DNA from: Pseudolactococcus chungangensis CAU 28 = DSM 22330
GTDB taxonomy: Bacteria > Bacillota > Bacilli > Lactobacillales > Streptococcaceae
Length of the DNA: 63,103 bases
Direction of reading: 5' to 3'
Assembly: GCF_002441885.1 (NCBI RefSeq)
Contig: NZ_JXJT01000010.1
Span: forward strand, 1 to 63,103
This document shows positions 19,154 through 27,598 of this stretch, one piece after another. The translations under genes and the position numbers were made by a program. The number at the start of each line of letters is the position of its first letter. Within the stretch, counting starts at the first letter, position 1. A model generated the notes under the pieces. It did no database searches and was not told the DNA's origin. It saw only the letters and a program-made list of their open reading frames with translations.

Positions 19154-20122
19154 CTATGCCACAATGTTCAAGTTCTCTTCATTGTTAATGATCGCAACAG
19201 CATTATCTAATGCCGTTTCAACAATTTCACGTACTGCTAAATCTGTAAAGTACGCAATGTGTGGTGTAATGATAACATTTTCAAAAGCCAGTAATCGTTG
19301 CGCAAGTGGATTTTCAGTCCATTTTCCTGAAAAATACTGTGCTTCATCTTCAAGTGCATCTATACCTAACCCACCTATTTTTCCTGCTTCTAAGAATGGA
19401 ATAAGTGCTTGTGTATCAATGATTGCACCCCTAGCGGTATTAATGAGTATCACATCTGCTTTCATCTTATGGAAAACATCTGTGGATAATAAATGATAGT
19501 TCTGTGTCGAGGCAGGTATATGAATCGAAATAACATCTGACTTTTCGAGGAGTGTGTCAAAATTTACATAACTCATACCCTTTGTTTTCAAATTGATATT
19601 CTCTTGATTACCACAGGCGATTACATTCGCACCCATCGCAAGCAGATTATCCGCAACAAGGCTACCAATTCGGCCTGTCCCTAAAATACCAACCGTCACA
19701 TCTGACAACTCTCGCCCCATATGTGCCTTTCGGTTGCTCTCAGACAAATAATTCGGCACCTGACGAAGGGTCATTAAAATAAGCATAATGGCAAAGTGTC
19801 CCACTGATGTCGGACTGTAAGCTGGTACATTTGTTACTGTCAATTGATACTGACGAGCAAAATCAAAATTAATCCCATCTACCCCTGTAGATTTAACCGA
19901 CAAAACCTTGATCCCATTTTCTTTAAGGGCTTGATAAAGCCTAGGATCCGTCGCCATCTCCTGATTTGGATAAAAGCAAATACCATCATACCCTTTGGTT
20001 TTATGACTATTCTCAAGACTCAAATTTTCAGAAACAACTTCTATCGCTATTTGGTGTCGTTCCCCCCACCTGATGATGAAGGGAATTTCTTGTTCATTTG
20101 CACCCATAAATATTAACTTCAT
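19154..20122 (-). CDS. D-lactate dehydrogenase-like 2-hydroxyacid dehydrogenase (second of two)
   Basis: 322 residues from the ATG at 20122, chosen because AGGAGG lies 12 nt upstream; a longer frame from 20146 would contain that ribosome site as codons. NAD-binding GILGTGRIGSLVADNLLAMG, catalytic Arg in LINTARGAIIDT, Glu in LEDEAQYF and His in IITPHIAYFTD: close to the D-lactate/D-hydroxyisocaproate dehydrogenase branch. In lactic acid bacteria such enzymes reduce keto acids from amino-acid transamination, which fits the aminotransferase gene that overlaps just upstream. Confidence 0.88.
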   Translation of the reverse strand: MKLIFMGANEQEIPFIIRWGERHQIAIEVVSENLSLENSHKTKGYDGICFYPNQEMATDPRLYQALKENGIKVLSVKSTGVDGINFDFARQYQLTVTNVPAYSPTSVGHFAIMLILMTLRQVPNYLSESNRKAHMGRELSDVTVGILGTGRIGSLVADNLLAMGANVIACGNQENINLKTKGMSYVNFDTLLEKSDVISIHIPASTQNYHLLSTDVFHKMKADVILINTARGAIIDTQALIPFLEAGKIGGLGIDALEDEAQYFSGKWTENPLAQRLLAFENVIITPHIAYFTDLAVREIVETALDNAVAIINNEENLNIVA

Positions 20123-20126
20123 ATGT

Positions 20127-21368
20127 TTACATTGCCTCCTGTTCAAATATTTCAGCTGAGCTAGAAATGCTTGCTACCTTTAAAGCATCACTTATGATTT
20201 TGATACCCTTACGTATTTCTGTCAGAGTTGGCTTTGTAAAATTCAATCTAAAATACTTATCAAAGCCTTCCTGTTCCACGCTCATCACATTCCCAGGAAT
20301 AACAGCCACTTGATGTGCAATCAGATAATCATAAAAGCGACGAGTATCAAGAGCATCTGACAGTTTACCACATAAAAAATAGCCACCCGCTGGTCGAATG
20401 TAAGTCATCAAGTCTGGCGAAATTTTATCCAATTCCGACATCATCAACATAAATTTCTCCTTATAAAGTTCTCGTAAACCTTCAATATGTGCTTCAAAAT
20501 CATAGTCAGTCATAAACTTAGCAGCCACTAACTGCCAATATTGATTAGTATGTGAATCACTGGTTTGTTTACCTAACAATACCATTTGATAGGCCATTTT
20601 AGGAATAACCAAGAACCCTACACGAGTTGACGGTGCTAAAATTTTAGAAAATGAACCTGAATAAATAACCAACCCTTCTGTATCAAAAGATTTGATTTTA
20701 GGAATAGGTTCACCTTCATATAAAAGATCACCATAAGGATCATCCTCAAATATCATAACACCGTATGTTTTCGCCAATTCATAAATCCGAATACGATCTG
20801 CTAAAGGCATAGAAGTTCCCAATGGATTTTGAAAAGTCGGAATCAAATAAATAAGTTTGATCTTATGATCAACATCTGCAATCAAAGCAGTCTCAACCAA
20901 ATCTAAATCTATCGTTTCACCTTTCATCGGAATTGCAAGGGGTTCTGCACCATAAGCACGAATACTATTAACAGCTCCTGAGAATGTTTGCGCTTCACAG
21001 ATAACAATATCTCCTTCATTACAAAAAGCTTTAACGGTTAAATCCATTCCTTGAGTTGACCCCGAGACAACCATGAGATCATCAGTATCCGAATCATAAA
21101 CATTGACGACCGAAGATAACCGTTTTCCTAATGCCGTCAAAAATTCTGGATGGCCTTCTGATGGACCGTATTGTAGAAATGTCTCATGGTTTTCTAAATC
21201 ATAAAGTTTCTGAGAAATTTCTGAAAGTTGTTTACTGGGAAAAGCTACTTCTGGGGGAAAGCCATAAGCAAAAGAAATCACATCTGGATGCTCCATATTC
21301 TTTCGAGCATTCGCACGTAACGGGTTAACTTTAATTTTTGAAATACGATTTGAAAATTGATAATTCAT
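20127..21368 (-). CDS. PLP-dependent aminotransferase (class I/II, 2-aminoadipate/aromatic type)
   Basis: About 413 residues. Substrate and PLP blocks: SFAYGFPPE, VVSGSTQGMDLTVKAF, LIPTFQNPLGTSMP, FEDDPYGDLLYEG and the PLP lysine in YSGSFSKILAPSTRVGF; the C-terminal Arg is in KYFRLNFTKP. This is the family of LysN/KAT-II/MocR-like stand-alone aminotransferases with broad aromatic, branched-chain and sulfur amino-acid range. ATG at 21368 is preferred (GGAG five bases upstream); an in-frame ATG at 21392 overlaps the ATPase gene. Within the operon it is the natural producer of the keto acids used by the dehydrogenases. Confidence 0.9.
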   Translation of the reverse strand: MNYQFSNRISKIKVNPLRANARKNMEHPDVISFAYGFPPEVAFPSKQLSEISQKLYDLENHETFLQYGPSEGHPEFLTALGKRLSSVVNVYDSDTDDLMVVSGSTQGMDLTVKAFCNEGDIVICEAQTFSGAVNSIRAYGAEPLAIPMKGETIDLDLVETALIADVDHKIKLIYLIPTFQNPLGTSMPLADRIRIYELAKTYGVMIFEDDPYGDLLYEGEPIPKIKSFDTEGLVIYSGSFSKILAPSTRVGFLVIPKMAYQMVLLGKQTSDSHTNQYWQLVAAKFMTDYDFEAHIEGLRELYKEKFMLMMSELDKISPDLMTYIRPAGGYFLCGKLSDALDTRRFYDYLIAHQVAVIPGNVMSVEQEGFDKYFRLNFTKPTLTEIRKGIKIISDALKVASISSSAEIFEQEAM

Positions 21369-21388
21369 AGTTTCTCCATTATTCATAA

Positions 21389-22126
21389 TCAAGCATTCAT
21401 ATACCGTGATAGAAATGCTTTAGTTCGGCTTTTTTTAGGATGATAAAATAAGGCTTCTGGCGTTCCTTGCTCAACGACAACTCCACCTTCCATAAAAATG
21501 ACCTGATCCGATACCTCATATGCAAACTGCATTTCATGGGTTACCACCACCATTGTGACACCAGATCGGGCAATATCCTTCATGAGCCCAAGTACTTGGC
21601 CAACTAATTCTGGATCAAGTGCACTCGTTGGCTCATCAAATAAGATTACATCTGGATTAATTGCTAGCGCTCGTGCAATCCCAATACGTTGCTGTTGTCC
21701 ACCTGATAGTTGAGATGGATAGAAATCGGCTCTCTCTAGTAAAGACACCTTCTCTAGTCCTTCAAGCGCGCGTTTTTCTGATTCTGACTTAGACATCTTT
21801 TGAGCTGACATCAAAGGCAACATGATATTTTCTTTAGCTGTTTTATTAGCAAATAGCGCATAATTTTGAAAAACCATTGCTGTCTTACGCCGAATCGCTA
21901 ATCTATCTTTCTGATTGACCTTATTAAAATTGACAGTTTGACCATCAACAGTCAATTCCCCTTGATCTGCCGACTCAAGAAAGTTTAAACACCTTAGAAA
22001 GGTCGTTTTCCCGGAACCAGAGGGTCCTAAAATACAGATTACTTGCCCTGGCTCAACCCTTAAATCCACACCTTTTAAAACTTCGTGCTTCCCAAAACGT
22101 TTATGAACATTTGTTGCTGTCATCAT
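21389..22126 (-). CDS. polar amino acid ABC transporter ATPase (second of two)
   Basis: 245 residues: Walker [15 protein letters not shown]-loop FQNYALF, signature LSGGQQQR, Walker [16 protein letters not shown], switch His [15 protein letters not shown]. It overlaps the upstream permease by 4 nt, so this is the cognate motor of the importer at 22123-24565. Family: GlnQ/TcyC/TcyN, uptake of polar or sulfur-containing amino acids. Confidence 0.93.
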   Translation of the reverse strand: MMTATNVHKRFGKHEVLKGVDLRVEPGQVICILGPSGSGKTTFLRCLNFLESADQGELTVDGQTVNFNKVNQKDRLAIRRKTAMVFQNYALFANKTAKENIMLPLMSAQKMSKSESEKRALEGLEKVSLLERADFYPSQLSGGQQQRIGIARALAINPDVILFDEPTSALDPELVGQVLGLMKDIARSGVTMVVVTHEMQFAYEVSDQVIFMEGGVVVEQGTPEALFYHPKKSRTKAFLSRYMNA

Positions 22127-22833
22127 GCCGCATCCCTCCTAAGTCTTCTATTTAGATTACGTTCTAGCAGCCCTGCCCCCTGTTCAATAACACTATTCAA
22201 AATCCAGTAAATCAGTGCAACTGCCAAATAAGCTTCCAGAAAGCGATAATTCTGTTGGGCAGATATTTTTGCTGCTGCAAAGATATCTACCACACCGACC
22301 ATTGACACCAATGCGGAAGCTTTAATCAAACCGATTAGTGTATTACTCATCATGGGCAAGGCAACCGGTAGAGCTTGGGGCAAAATAATTCTAACTATAA
22401 TTTGACGTGTGCCCATCCCAATTGATTTTGCAGCATCCTGTTGACCCTTACCAATAGAAGCAAAAGTACCACGAAATGTTTCACTTAAACCAATCGTTGA
22501 CAGGATAGATAAACAAAATATAGGAATAACAAGTGGATTCATATCTTTAAATTTCATTTGCCAGCCAATACCTGCTGCAAACTGATCAAATGTTTTAGCA
22601 AAAATGAGATAGGTTGCTAACAAGATTAAAACAATCGGAATCGCTTTTAATATAGTGAAAAATCCGATAAAAAATTGTGATAGAATTGGTACATTATAAA
22701 ATCTTATCAAAGCAATAACTAATCCTAAAATCAGACCAATTACCAATCCACTCAGTGCAACTTCAAGTGTTGTCCCAATATATTGACTCGCAATTTTAAA
22801 ACTTTTGATAAAAAATTCAAACTTAAAACTCAT
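22123..22833 (-). CDS. amino acid ABC transporter permease (HisM family, second)
   Basis: 236 residues, about five spans, with the EAA-like cytoplasmic loop [27 protein letters not shown] that docks the ATPase. It pairs with the permease at 23756-24565 as a probable heterodimer, as in the TcyL/TcyM cystine system of Bacillus. 83 nt follow the binding-protein gene and 4 nt overlap the ATPase gene. Confidence 0.92.
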   Translation of the reverse strand: MSFKFEFFIKSFKIASQYIGTTLEVALSGLVIGLILGLVIALIRFYNVPILSQFFIGFFTILKAIPIVLILLATYLIFAKTFDQFAAGIGWQMKFKDMNPLVIPIFCLSILSTIGLSETFRGTFASIGKGQQDAAKSIGMGTRQIIVRIILPQALPVALPMMSNTLIGLIKASALVSMVGVVDIFAAAKISAQQNYRFLEAYLAVALIYWILNSVIEQGAGLLERNLNRRLRRDAA

Positions 22834-22916
22834 AGGCTTATCTCCTCATTTTGGGATTCCCATTTTACGATATGATGAAAGTTGAACATCTAATCCTGTC
22901 TAATCAGTAATCGGCA

Positions 22917-23759
22917 TTAGTTTTTAGGTACATAGTCTCCACCTAAATATTTTTTAGATAACTTAAGTAGTGTCCCATCCGATTTCAGTTTTTCCATCTC
23001 ATCATTGACGGCCTTCTGCAATTTTACATCCGCTTTTTTGTTAAATAAAATAAAGGCTTTTGATTTATTTACTGGTTGATTGCCAATAACAAAATTAACG
23101 CCATAATTTTTAATAAATAAATCATTTGAATATTTTGGTGCTAAAGTTGCATCAACTGTACCGGATTTAATAGCCTCTACAATTTGCTCATTTGTATACT
23201 CACCATAAACAAGCGTAAAGGCATCCTTATGTTCTTTCAAATAATTTTCTGCCATAGCTGCTTGATTGGTTCCTGTTGTCACATAAATCTTCTTACCTTT
23301 AGCCTCATCAAACGTATTGAGTGCCTTTCCCTTATCACCATTGGTTACAATAAAGGTATCCCAGTCTGTATAGGGCACAGTACCATAAGTGAATTTTGCC
23401 TTACGTTCATTATTCACTTCAAATTGGAAGCTCGCAATCATTGCTTTCCCAGATTCTAAATTTGACAAAGTTGTTGGGAAATCCCCACCAATAAATTTAA
23501 ATTTGTACTCAGGCAAGGCCTTGTCAATCGCCTCCATTAATTTAACGTCTAAGCCATCAAACTTACTGTCTTCGTTAAGATAACAAAACGGAAGACTTGC
23601 ATTTCCTGTTGCAACCGTAATCGTTGTGACACCTTTTTCGCTGGCATCGTCTTCTTTTTCAGATTTTTTTCCACATGCAGTTAGCGTAAAAAGAATCGTC
23701 GCACAAGTTAGGGTAACAGCAATTTTTCTAAAAGCATTTTTTTTCATAAAATGTGTCAT
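22917..23759 (-). CDS. amino acid ABC transporter substrate-binding lipoprotein
   Basis: 280 residues. Lipoprotein signal with lipobox LTAC-G (Cys near 29), then the type-2 periplasmic-binding fold of the polar amino-acid family: TGNASLPFCYLNEDSKFDGL, DVKLMEAIDKALPEYKFKFI, the block TLSNLESGKAMIASFQF and NNERKAKFTYGTVPYTDWDTF. The start is the ATG at 23759 with GGAGG eight bases upstream, overlapping the upstream permease stop by 4 nt. The two-permease context recalls cystine/S-methylcysteine binding proteins (TcyK type), but the ligand cannot be read from sequence. Confidence 0.92.
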   Translation of the reverse strand: MTHFMKKNAFRKIAVTLTCATILFTLTACGKKSEKEDDASEKGVTTITVATGNASLPFCYLNEDSKFDGLDVKLMEAIDKALPEYKFKFIGGDFPTTLSNLESGKAMIASFQFEVNNERKAKFTYGTVPYTDWDTFIVTNGDKGKALNTFDEAKGKKIYVTTGTNQAAMAENYLKEHKDAFTLVYGEYTNEQIVEAIKSGTVDATLAPKYSNDLFIKNYGVNFVIGNQPVNKSKAFILFNKKADVKLQKAVNDEMEKLKSDGTLLKLSKKYLGGDYVPKN

Positions 23760-24565
23760 AATAATTCCTCCGATAAAGTTGTTTTAACGACAACAGGTTG
23801 TGTCGTTTCTTGTGATAAGTGATCTAGATTTGTTTTTAACCTATTTTTCCGCTTAGATATCGCCATTTTTGACTGCCGAGTAACCGCGTCATAGCTTGTT
23901 TTCCTTTCAATCCACTTAAAGAACAGCTCTAGTAAAATACTACAAACAATAAATATCAATGCAGCATCAACATAACCTTCAAAAATATGCATGGTTACTG
24001 CACCCAATGCTTGCGCACGTCCAATAACATCTAGCACACCAATTGTGAAAGCCAGTGAGGTATCTTGCAATAAACTAATGGTTGCAGTCCCAAAACTAGG
24101 AACAGCAACCTGAATTGCCTGTGGTAGAATAACCTTCAGGTAAGCTTGTTGCTTAGTTAAGCCAGAGGCCAAGGAAGCTTCCAACTGATGTTCAGGTACG
24201 CTGAGAATTGCTGCACGAATGGTTTCTGACTGAAATGCTGCCGTGTTTAACCCATAAGTGACATATAAATAATACATCTTATTCAATTCACTAATATCTA
24301 AACCCATCATTTTCAAAACTTCTGGCAGTCCATAAAATACAATGAAGAGTTGTACGAGTATTGGGGTCCCACGGATAAATGACACAAATACTGCCGAGAG
24401 CTGTGTCAAAACAGGTACTTTTTCAATTCGTATCATTGCAATCAAAGCACCTAGCACCAAGCCAATAATGGTCGCGACAAATACAATCAAAAGTGTTGTC
24501 GGTAAAGCAGATAAAATCTTTGGAAAATACTTCTCCGCCAATTCTATGTTAAATAATTGGTTCAT
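23756..24565 (-). CDS. amino acid ABC transporter permease (HisM family, first)
   Basis: 269 residues: about five spans, the RGTPILVQLFIVFYGLP signature and the EAA loop LEASLASGLTKQQAYLKVILPQA, then an unusually long basic, Thr/Ser-rich cytoplasmic tail (about 45 residues after the last span: RKNRLKTNLDHLSQETTQ...). First structural gene of the ten-gene operon; AAGGAG site seven bases before ATG. Confidence 0.92.
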   Translation of the reverse strand: MNQLFNIELAEKYFPKILSALPTTLLIVFVATIIGLVLGALIAMIRIEKVPVLTQLSAVFVSFIRGTPILVQLFIVFYGLPEVLKMMGLDISELNKMYYLYVTYGLNTAAFQSETIRAAILSVPEHQLEASLASGLTKQQAYLKVILPQAIQVAVPSFGTATISLLQDTSLAFTIGVLDVIGRAQALGAVTMHIFEGYVDAALIFIVCSILLELFFKWIERKTSYDAVTRQSKMAISKRKNRLKTNLDHLSQETTQPVVVKTTLSEELL

Positions 24566-24583
24566 GTCATCTCCTTCTTAAAA

Positions 24584-24634
24584 TTAAAGCCCCAATTTAA
24601 AACGACGATTCAAAGACTCGATAACCTCAAACAT
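24584..24634 (-). CDS. 16-residue upstream ORF of the amino-acid operon
   Basis: ATG with a strong purine site (GAGGGAAAGGGGGAAAAG). It encodes MFEVIESLNRRFKLGL and stops 18 nt before the permease ATG. It could be a regulatory leader peptide or a translational starter for the operon. No run of one amino acid that would mark classic attenuation is seen, and expression is unproven. Confidence 0.35.
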   Translation of the reverse strand: MFEVIESLNRRFKLGL

Positions 24635-24839
24635 CTTTTCCCCCTTTCCCTCTGCGATGCTTAAGTATGACGATAATTTTGTCGTGCATTTGTTCAAACA
24701 TTTTTAAATATCAACTTGTGCTATCAATTGCTTACTTTGATGTTTATAATTCTAAATCATTTCAAAACTAAAAACAAGTGAATTTTCTGATTTTTCTGAA
24801 TTTTAGAGATGCATCCATTTTTTTTTATTTAAATTTTGT

Positions 24840-24853
24840 TGCAAGCGCTATTA
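24840..24853. promoter_or_regulatory. possible catabolite-repression (cre) site
   Basis: TGCAAGCGCTATTA fits the CcpA-binding consensus TGWAANCGNTNWCA except at two positions and has the palindromic AAGCGCT core. It lies between the divergent amino-acid operon and the Lrp/AsnC gene in AT-rich DNA. Sequence match only. Confidence 0.35.
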
Positions 24854-24937
24854 TTTTTTTTTTTTTAACAATCAATTTTCAAAATTACAGATTTTAAGTA
24901 ATAAAATATTACATATAATTCAATATTTAAGTCTAAT

Positions 24938-24986
24938 TTTACATTTTAAAGTATTAATGCTATAATGATGTTATATTTTATAACAT
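24938..24986 (+). promoter_or_regulatory. promoter and palindromic operator of the Lrp/AsnC gene
   Basis: TTTACA (24938-24943), 17-nt spacer, TATAAT (24961-24966). Immediately after comes a perfect 8-bp inverted repeat, ATGTTATA-TTT-TATAACAT (24968-24986), at the expected transcript start. An operator there would give autorepression, which is usual for Lrp/AsnC regulators. Confidence 0.65.
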
Positions 24987-25001
24987 AAAAGGGGTAATCC
25001 G

Positions 25002-25457
25002 ATGAATCTAGACAATATCGATATCAAAATATTAAATATTCTACAAAGAAACAGTCGGGAACCATTAAAATCAATAGCCCAACAGTGCTTTATTTCTGCA
25101 CCCTCTGCCTCTTCACGTATACAAAAACTAGAAAAAGAGATCATTAAGAACTATCGCCTCGTCATTAATTATGAAAAACTTGGTTATCAGATCAAAGCCT
25201 TCATCAATGTATCCCTTAAATCAGATAACAAAAATGAGTTCATCAATCTTGTTAGACGCATTCCAAACGTTTTAGAAGTTGATAACATTACTGGCAATTA
25301 TGATTTTATTCTAAAAGTTCTTTTTAAAGATGTTCATGAGCTCGAAACATTTCTAATTAAACTTAAGCGATTTGGGCAAACCAATACTAACATTGTTTTT
25401 ACAACACAAGTTGAAAATCGTGGCATGATTCATGATGAGACCCACTTTGAAAACTAA
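25002..25457 (+). CDS. Lrp/AsnC-family transcriptional regulator
   Basis: 151 residues: N-terminal HTH (LDNIDIKILNILQRNSREPL, then QQCFISAPSASSRIQKLEKE) and the C-terminal RAM/AsnC ligand-binding ferredoxin-like domain (YEKLGYQIKAFINVSLK, VDNITGNYDFILKV). Full length for the family, which responds to amino acids. It is divergent from the ten-gene amino-acid operon across 436 nt, so it is the obvious candidate regulator of that operon. AAGGGG lies ten bases before ATG. Confidence 0.92.
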   Translation: MNLDNIDIKILNILQRNSREPLKSIAQQCFISAPSASSRIQKLEKEIIKNYRLVINYEKLGYQIKAFINVSLKSDNKNEFINLVRRIPNVLEVDNITGNYDFILKVLFKDVHELETFLIKLKRFGQTNTNIVFTTQVENRGMIHDETHFEN

Positions 25458-25501
25458 GCTAAGCAATTTGGAAGGAAAAGTAACTATTTTATTCCTAAAA
25501 T

Positions 25502-25541
25502 GATTCAAAAAAGCCCCCAGTGTGTGGGGCTTTTTTGAATC
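25502..25541. terminator. bidirectional terminator
   Basis: A 16-bp perfect stem GATTCAAAAAAGCCCC / GGGGCTTTTTTGAATC with an 8-nt loop. Its own T and A runs allow termination of the Lrp gene (plus) and of the decayed regulator (minus). Confidence 0.9.
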
Positions 25542-25543
25542 AT

Positions 25544-25975
25544 CTAGTCATTTTGGATCCCCCATGGATGAACTGGGGTTGAAAAAACAATTTGTGTCTG
25601 AGTTTGACCAAATTTTTGAAGCAAACCGATAAAGCCATCTAGCTCATCAGTACTTGGAAAAATAATCTTTAACAACATCGAGTAGGGGCTGTAATACAAT
25701 CACATTCTAAAACATTTGGAATCTGTTCAATAAAAGGGTAAAACTCAGATTTATCCTTCGGATTTACCTCCAGACTAACATAGGCTTTTATATGATAACC
25801 CAATTATTTGTAGTCCAGTATCCCTTAATAAGACTTTATTAAACTATATTTTTCAAGTTTTTGAACTCTAACAGATGCTGCAGGTGATGAAATAAAGCAG
25901 GACGCTGCAATTTTTCAAACTTACACGAAAATCTTGCTGCAAGATGTTGAGTATTTTTTGATCAAGTTCATCCAT
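25544..25975 (-). pseudogene. decayed second Lrp/AsnC regulator
   Basis: The minus strand begins MDELDQKILNILQQDFRVSL at an ATG at 25975, then shows frameshifts and stops (within LYFITCSIC and TGLQIIG) and ends in the recognisable RAM-domain tail STDELDGFIGLLQKFGQTQT followed by QIVFSTPVHPWGIQND. It aligns throughout with the intact regulator at 25002 but differs enough to be a separate, old family member. It is divergent from the aspA stub, which it may once have controlled. Confidence 0.8.
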
Positions 25976-26170
25976 TAAACTTATACCTCATATTCATTTT
26001 TATACATCATTATGATAACATATTTTCTGTCCCCCATTTAATATAATTAATCAAAACGAACTAGATATGACATTTATTTCTGTCTACAACTTAATCTATT
26101 GCTGCTTTGTTTTTGATGTGATAAGATTTGACATGTAATCACATGAACTGAATCAAAGCGGATAATCAAA

Positions 26171-26281
26171 ATGACAAGAATTGAAAAAGATAGTTTGGGG
26201 AGCAGAACTATTCACAAAAATACTTACTATGGCATTCATACACAACAGGCAATTGAAAATTTTAAAATCAGTGGTCAAAAA
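26171..26281 (+). pseudogene. aspA: aspartate ammonia-lyase, N-terminal stub
   Basis: 37 codons from ATG: TRIEKDSLGSRTI, then YYGIHTQQAIENFKISGQ, the start of aspartase (compare the family pattern RIEKDSLGE...YGIHTxRAxENFxISG). The frame then passes directly into transposase sequence at about 26282. The remaining ~430 codons are absent from the window, so aspartate deamination by this gene is lost. 25976-26170 upstream holds only spacer. Confidence 0.8.
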
Positions 26282-26890
26282 ATCTCCCATTCGTAAGAAA
26301 CATTTGATTTCCTGTACGCGTCAAGAGATAAACAAAAAAGCGAGAAAGGTTTAGACAAACCTTTCTCGCAAGACACTTCGTCGCCACACGACCTCATGAA
26401 AAGTTAGTGACAGATGTTTCTTATGTGTATCATCAACAGGGTAGACTGTACTTAAGCATTATCAAAGACTTTTATGATAACTCTTATTTAGCTTATACCT
26501 TGTTTTCAGACAATATTGAGACAAATCCAAATCTTGTCTTTTACATTCAGATCAAGGATTTCAGTATACGAATCAGTACACGAACAAGCAGTATTATCAA
26601 AAACTTGAAGCTTTTTATGTGACGGTTTCACATTCTCGTAAGGAGATTGTTATGACAATGCTTATTGCGAAAACTTTTTTTCTCATCTTAAAAGTGAATC
26701 TTTGGAATTGTTTGTTCCTGAAAATGAGACGGAATTGATTCAGCAGATTGACAATTTCATTGCATGGTATAACTTTGATAGACCACAGCTTAAATTCAAA
26801 GGCATGACTCCTATTGAATATAGAGAAACATACCTTTGAATGGAAATGTGTTTTTTTGAACTGTCTGTTTTATTTGGGGCTTGACACCGG
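26282..26890 (+). pseudogene. partial second IS3-family copy (orfB 3' part)
   Basis: Nearly identical to the 3' half of the relic at 13741-14908, starting inside orfB (SPIRKKHLISCTRQEINK region) and running to the same end (GAACTGTCTGTTTTATTTGG, then GGCTTGACA). The only sizeable open piece is about 26407-26622 (TDVSYVYHQQGRLYLSIIKD). A perfect 13-bp hairpin GCGAGAAAGGTTT/AAACCTTTCTCGC is present near 26340; copy 1 has one base deleted there. Both copies carry the same TAG in that hairpin, so it predates their divergence. There is no complete left end. Confidence 0.82.
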
Positions 26891-26904
26891 TTGTTTTTTA
26901 TTAT

Positions 26905-27450
26905 TCAACGATAATCACACGATACAAGATGATCATTAACTAAACCAACAGACTGCATATAAGCATAACAAATTGTCGGACCGACAAATGAAAAACCTCT
27001 TTTTTTCATATCTTTGCTCATTTTCTCAGAAATAGGTGTTGTTGCTGGTACTTCCGAAAAATGATGATAGTCATGCTGTATCGGTTTACCTAAAACGTAT
27101 TGCCAAAGGTAAGTTGAAAAACTGCCAAATTCTGATTGAACTTGGATAAACGCCTTAGCATTTTTGACAATTGCTTGCATTTTGAGTCGGTTGCGGATCA
27201 ATCCTGCATTTTGTAGCAACTCATCTAACTTATCTTGATTATAATCTTTTATTTTTTGCGGATTAAAACCATCCAAAGCTTGGCGATAATTCTCACGTTT
27301 AGCCAAAATCGTAGACCAACTAAGTCCAGCCTGCATCCCTTCAAGAATCAACATCTCAAAAAGCATCGCATCATCATATTTCGGTTTTCCCCATTCTAGA
27401 TCATGATACGAAATCTCTAACCCTGATTTTGCCCAATCACATCTCGTCAT
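26905..27450 (-). CDS. tag: DNA-3-methyladenine glycosylase I
   Basis: 181 residues. Zinc-binding set at the ends (Cys4, His17, and His/Cys in NDHLVSCDYR), substrate pocket ILEGMQAGLSWSTILAKRENYR and the C-terminal GFSFVGPTICYAYMQSVGLVNDH. Removes 3-methyladenine in base-excision repair. Monocistronic, with the IS3 piece just downstream. Confidence 0.95.
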   Translation of the reverse strand: MTRCDWAKSGLEISYHDLEWGKPKYDDAMLFEMLILEGMQAGLSWSTILAKRENYRQALDGFNPQKIKDYNQDKLDELLQNAGLIRNRLKMQAIVKNAKAFIQVQSEFGSFSTYLWQYVLGKPIQHDYHHFSEVPATTPISEKMSKDMKKRGFSFVGPTICYAYMQSVGLVNDHLVSCDYR

Positions 27451-27598
27451 ATGACTTTACCATTTCCCTTCGTATTTATTATTAAATTGTATCATATTTT
27501 TTGTGCAAAAGAACACAAGCGAAATGGTTGCTTTACAGCTATAAAGATGGGTAAATGGTAAGTGATAGATTTTTATACAAAGGACAAAGGGGAAGAAA

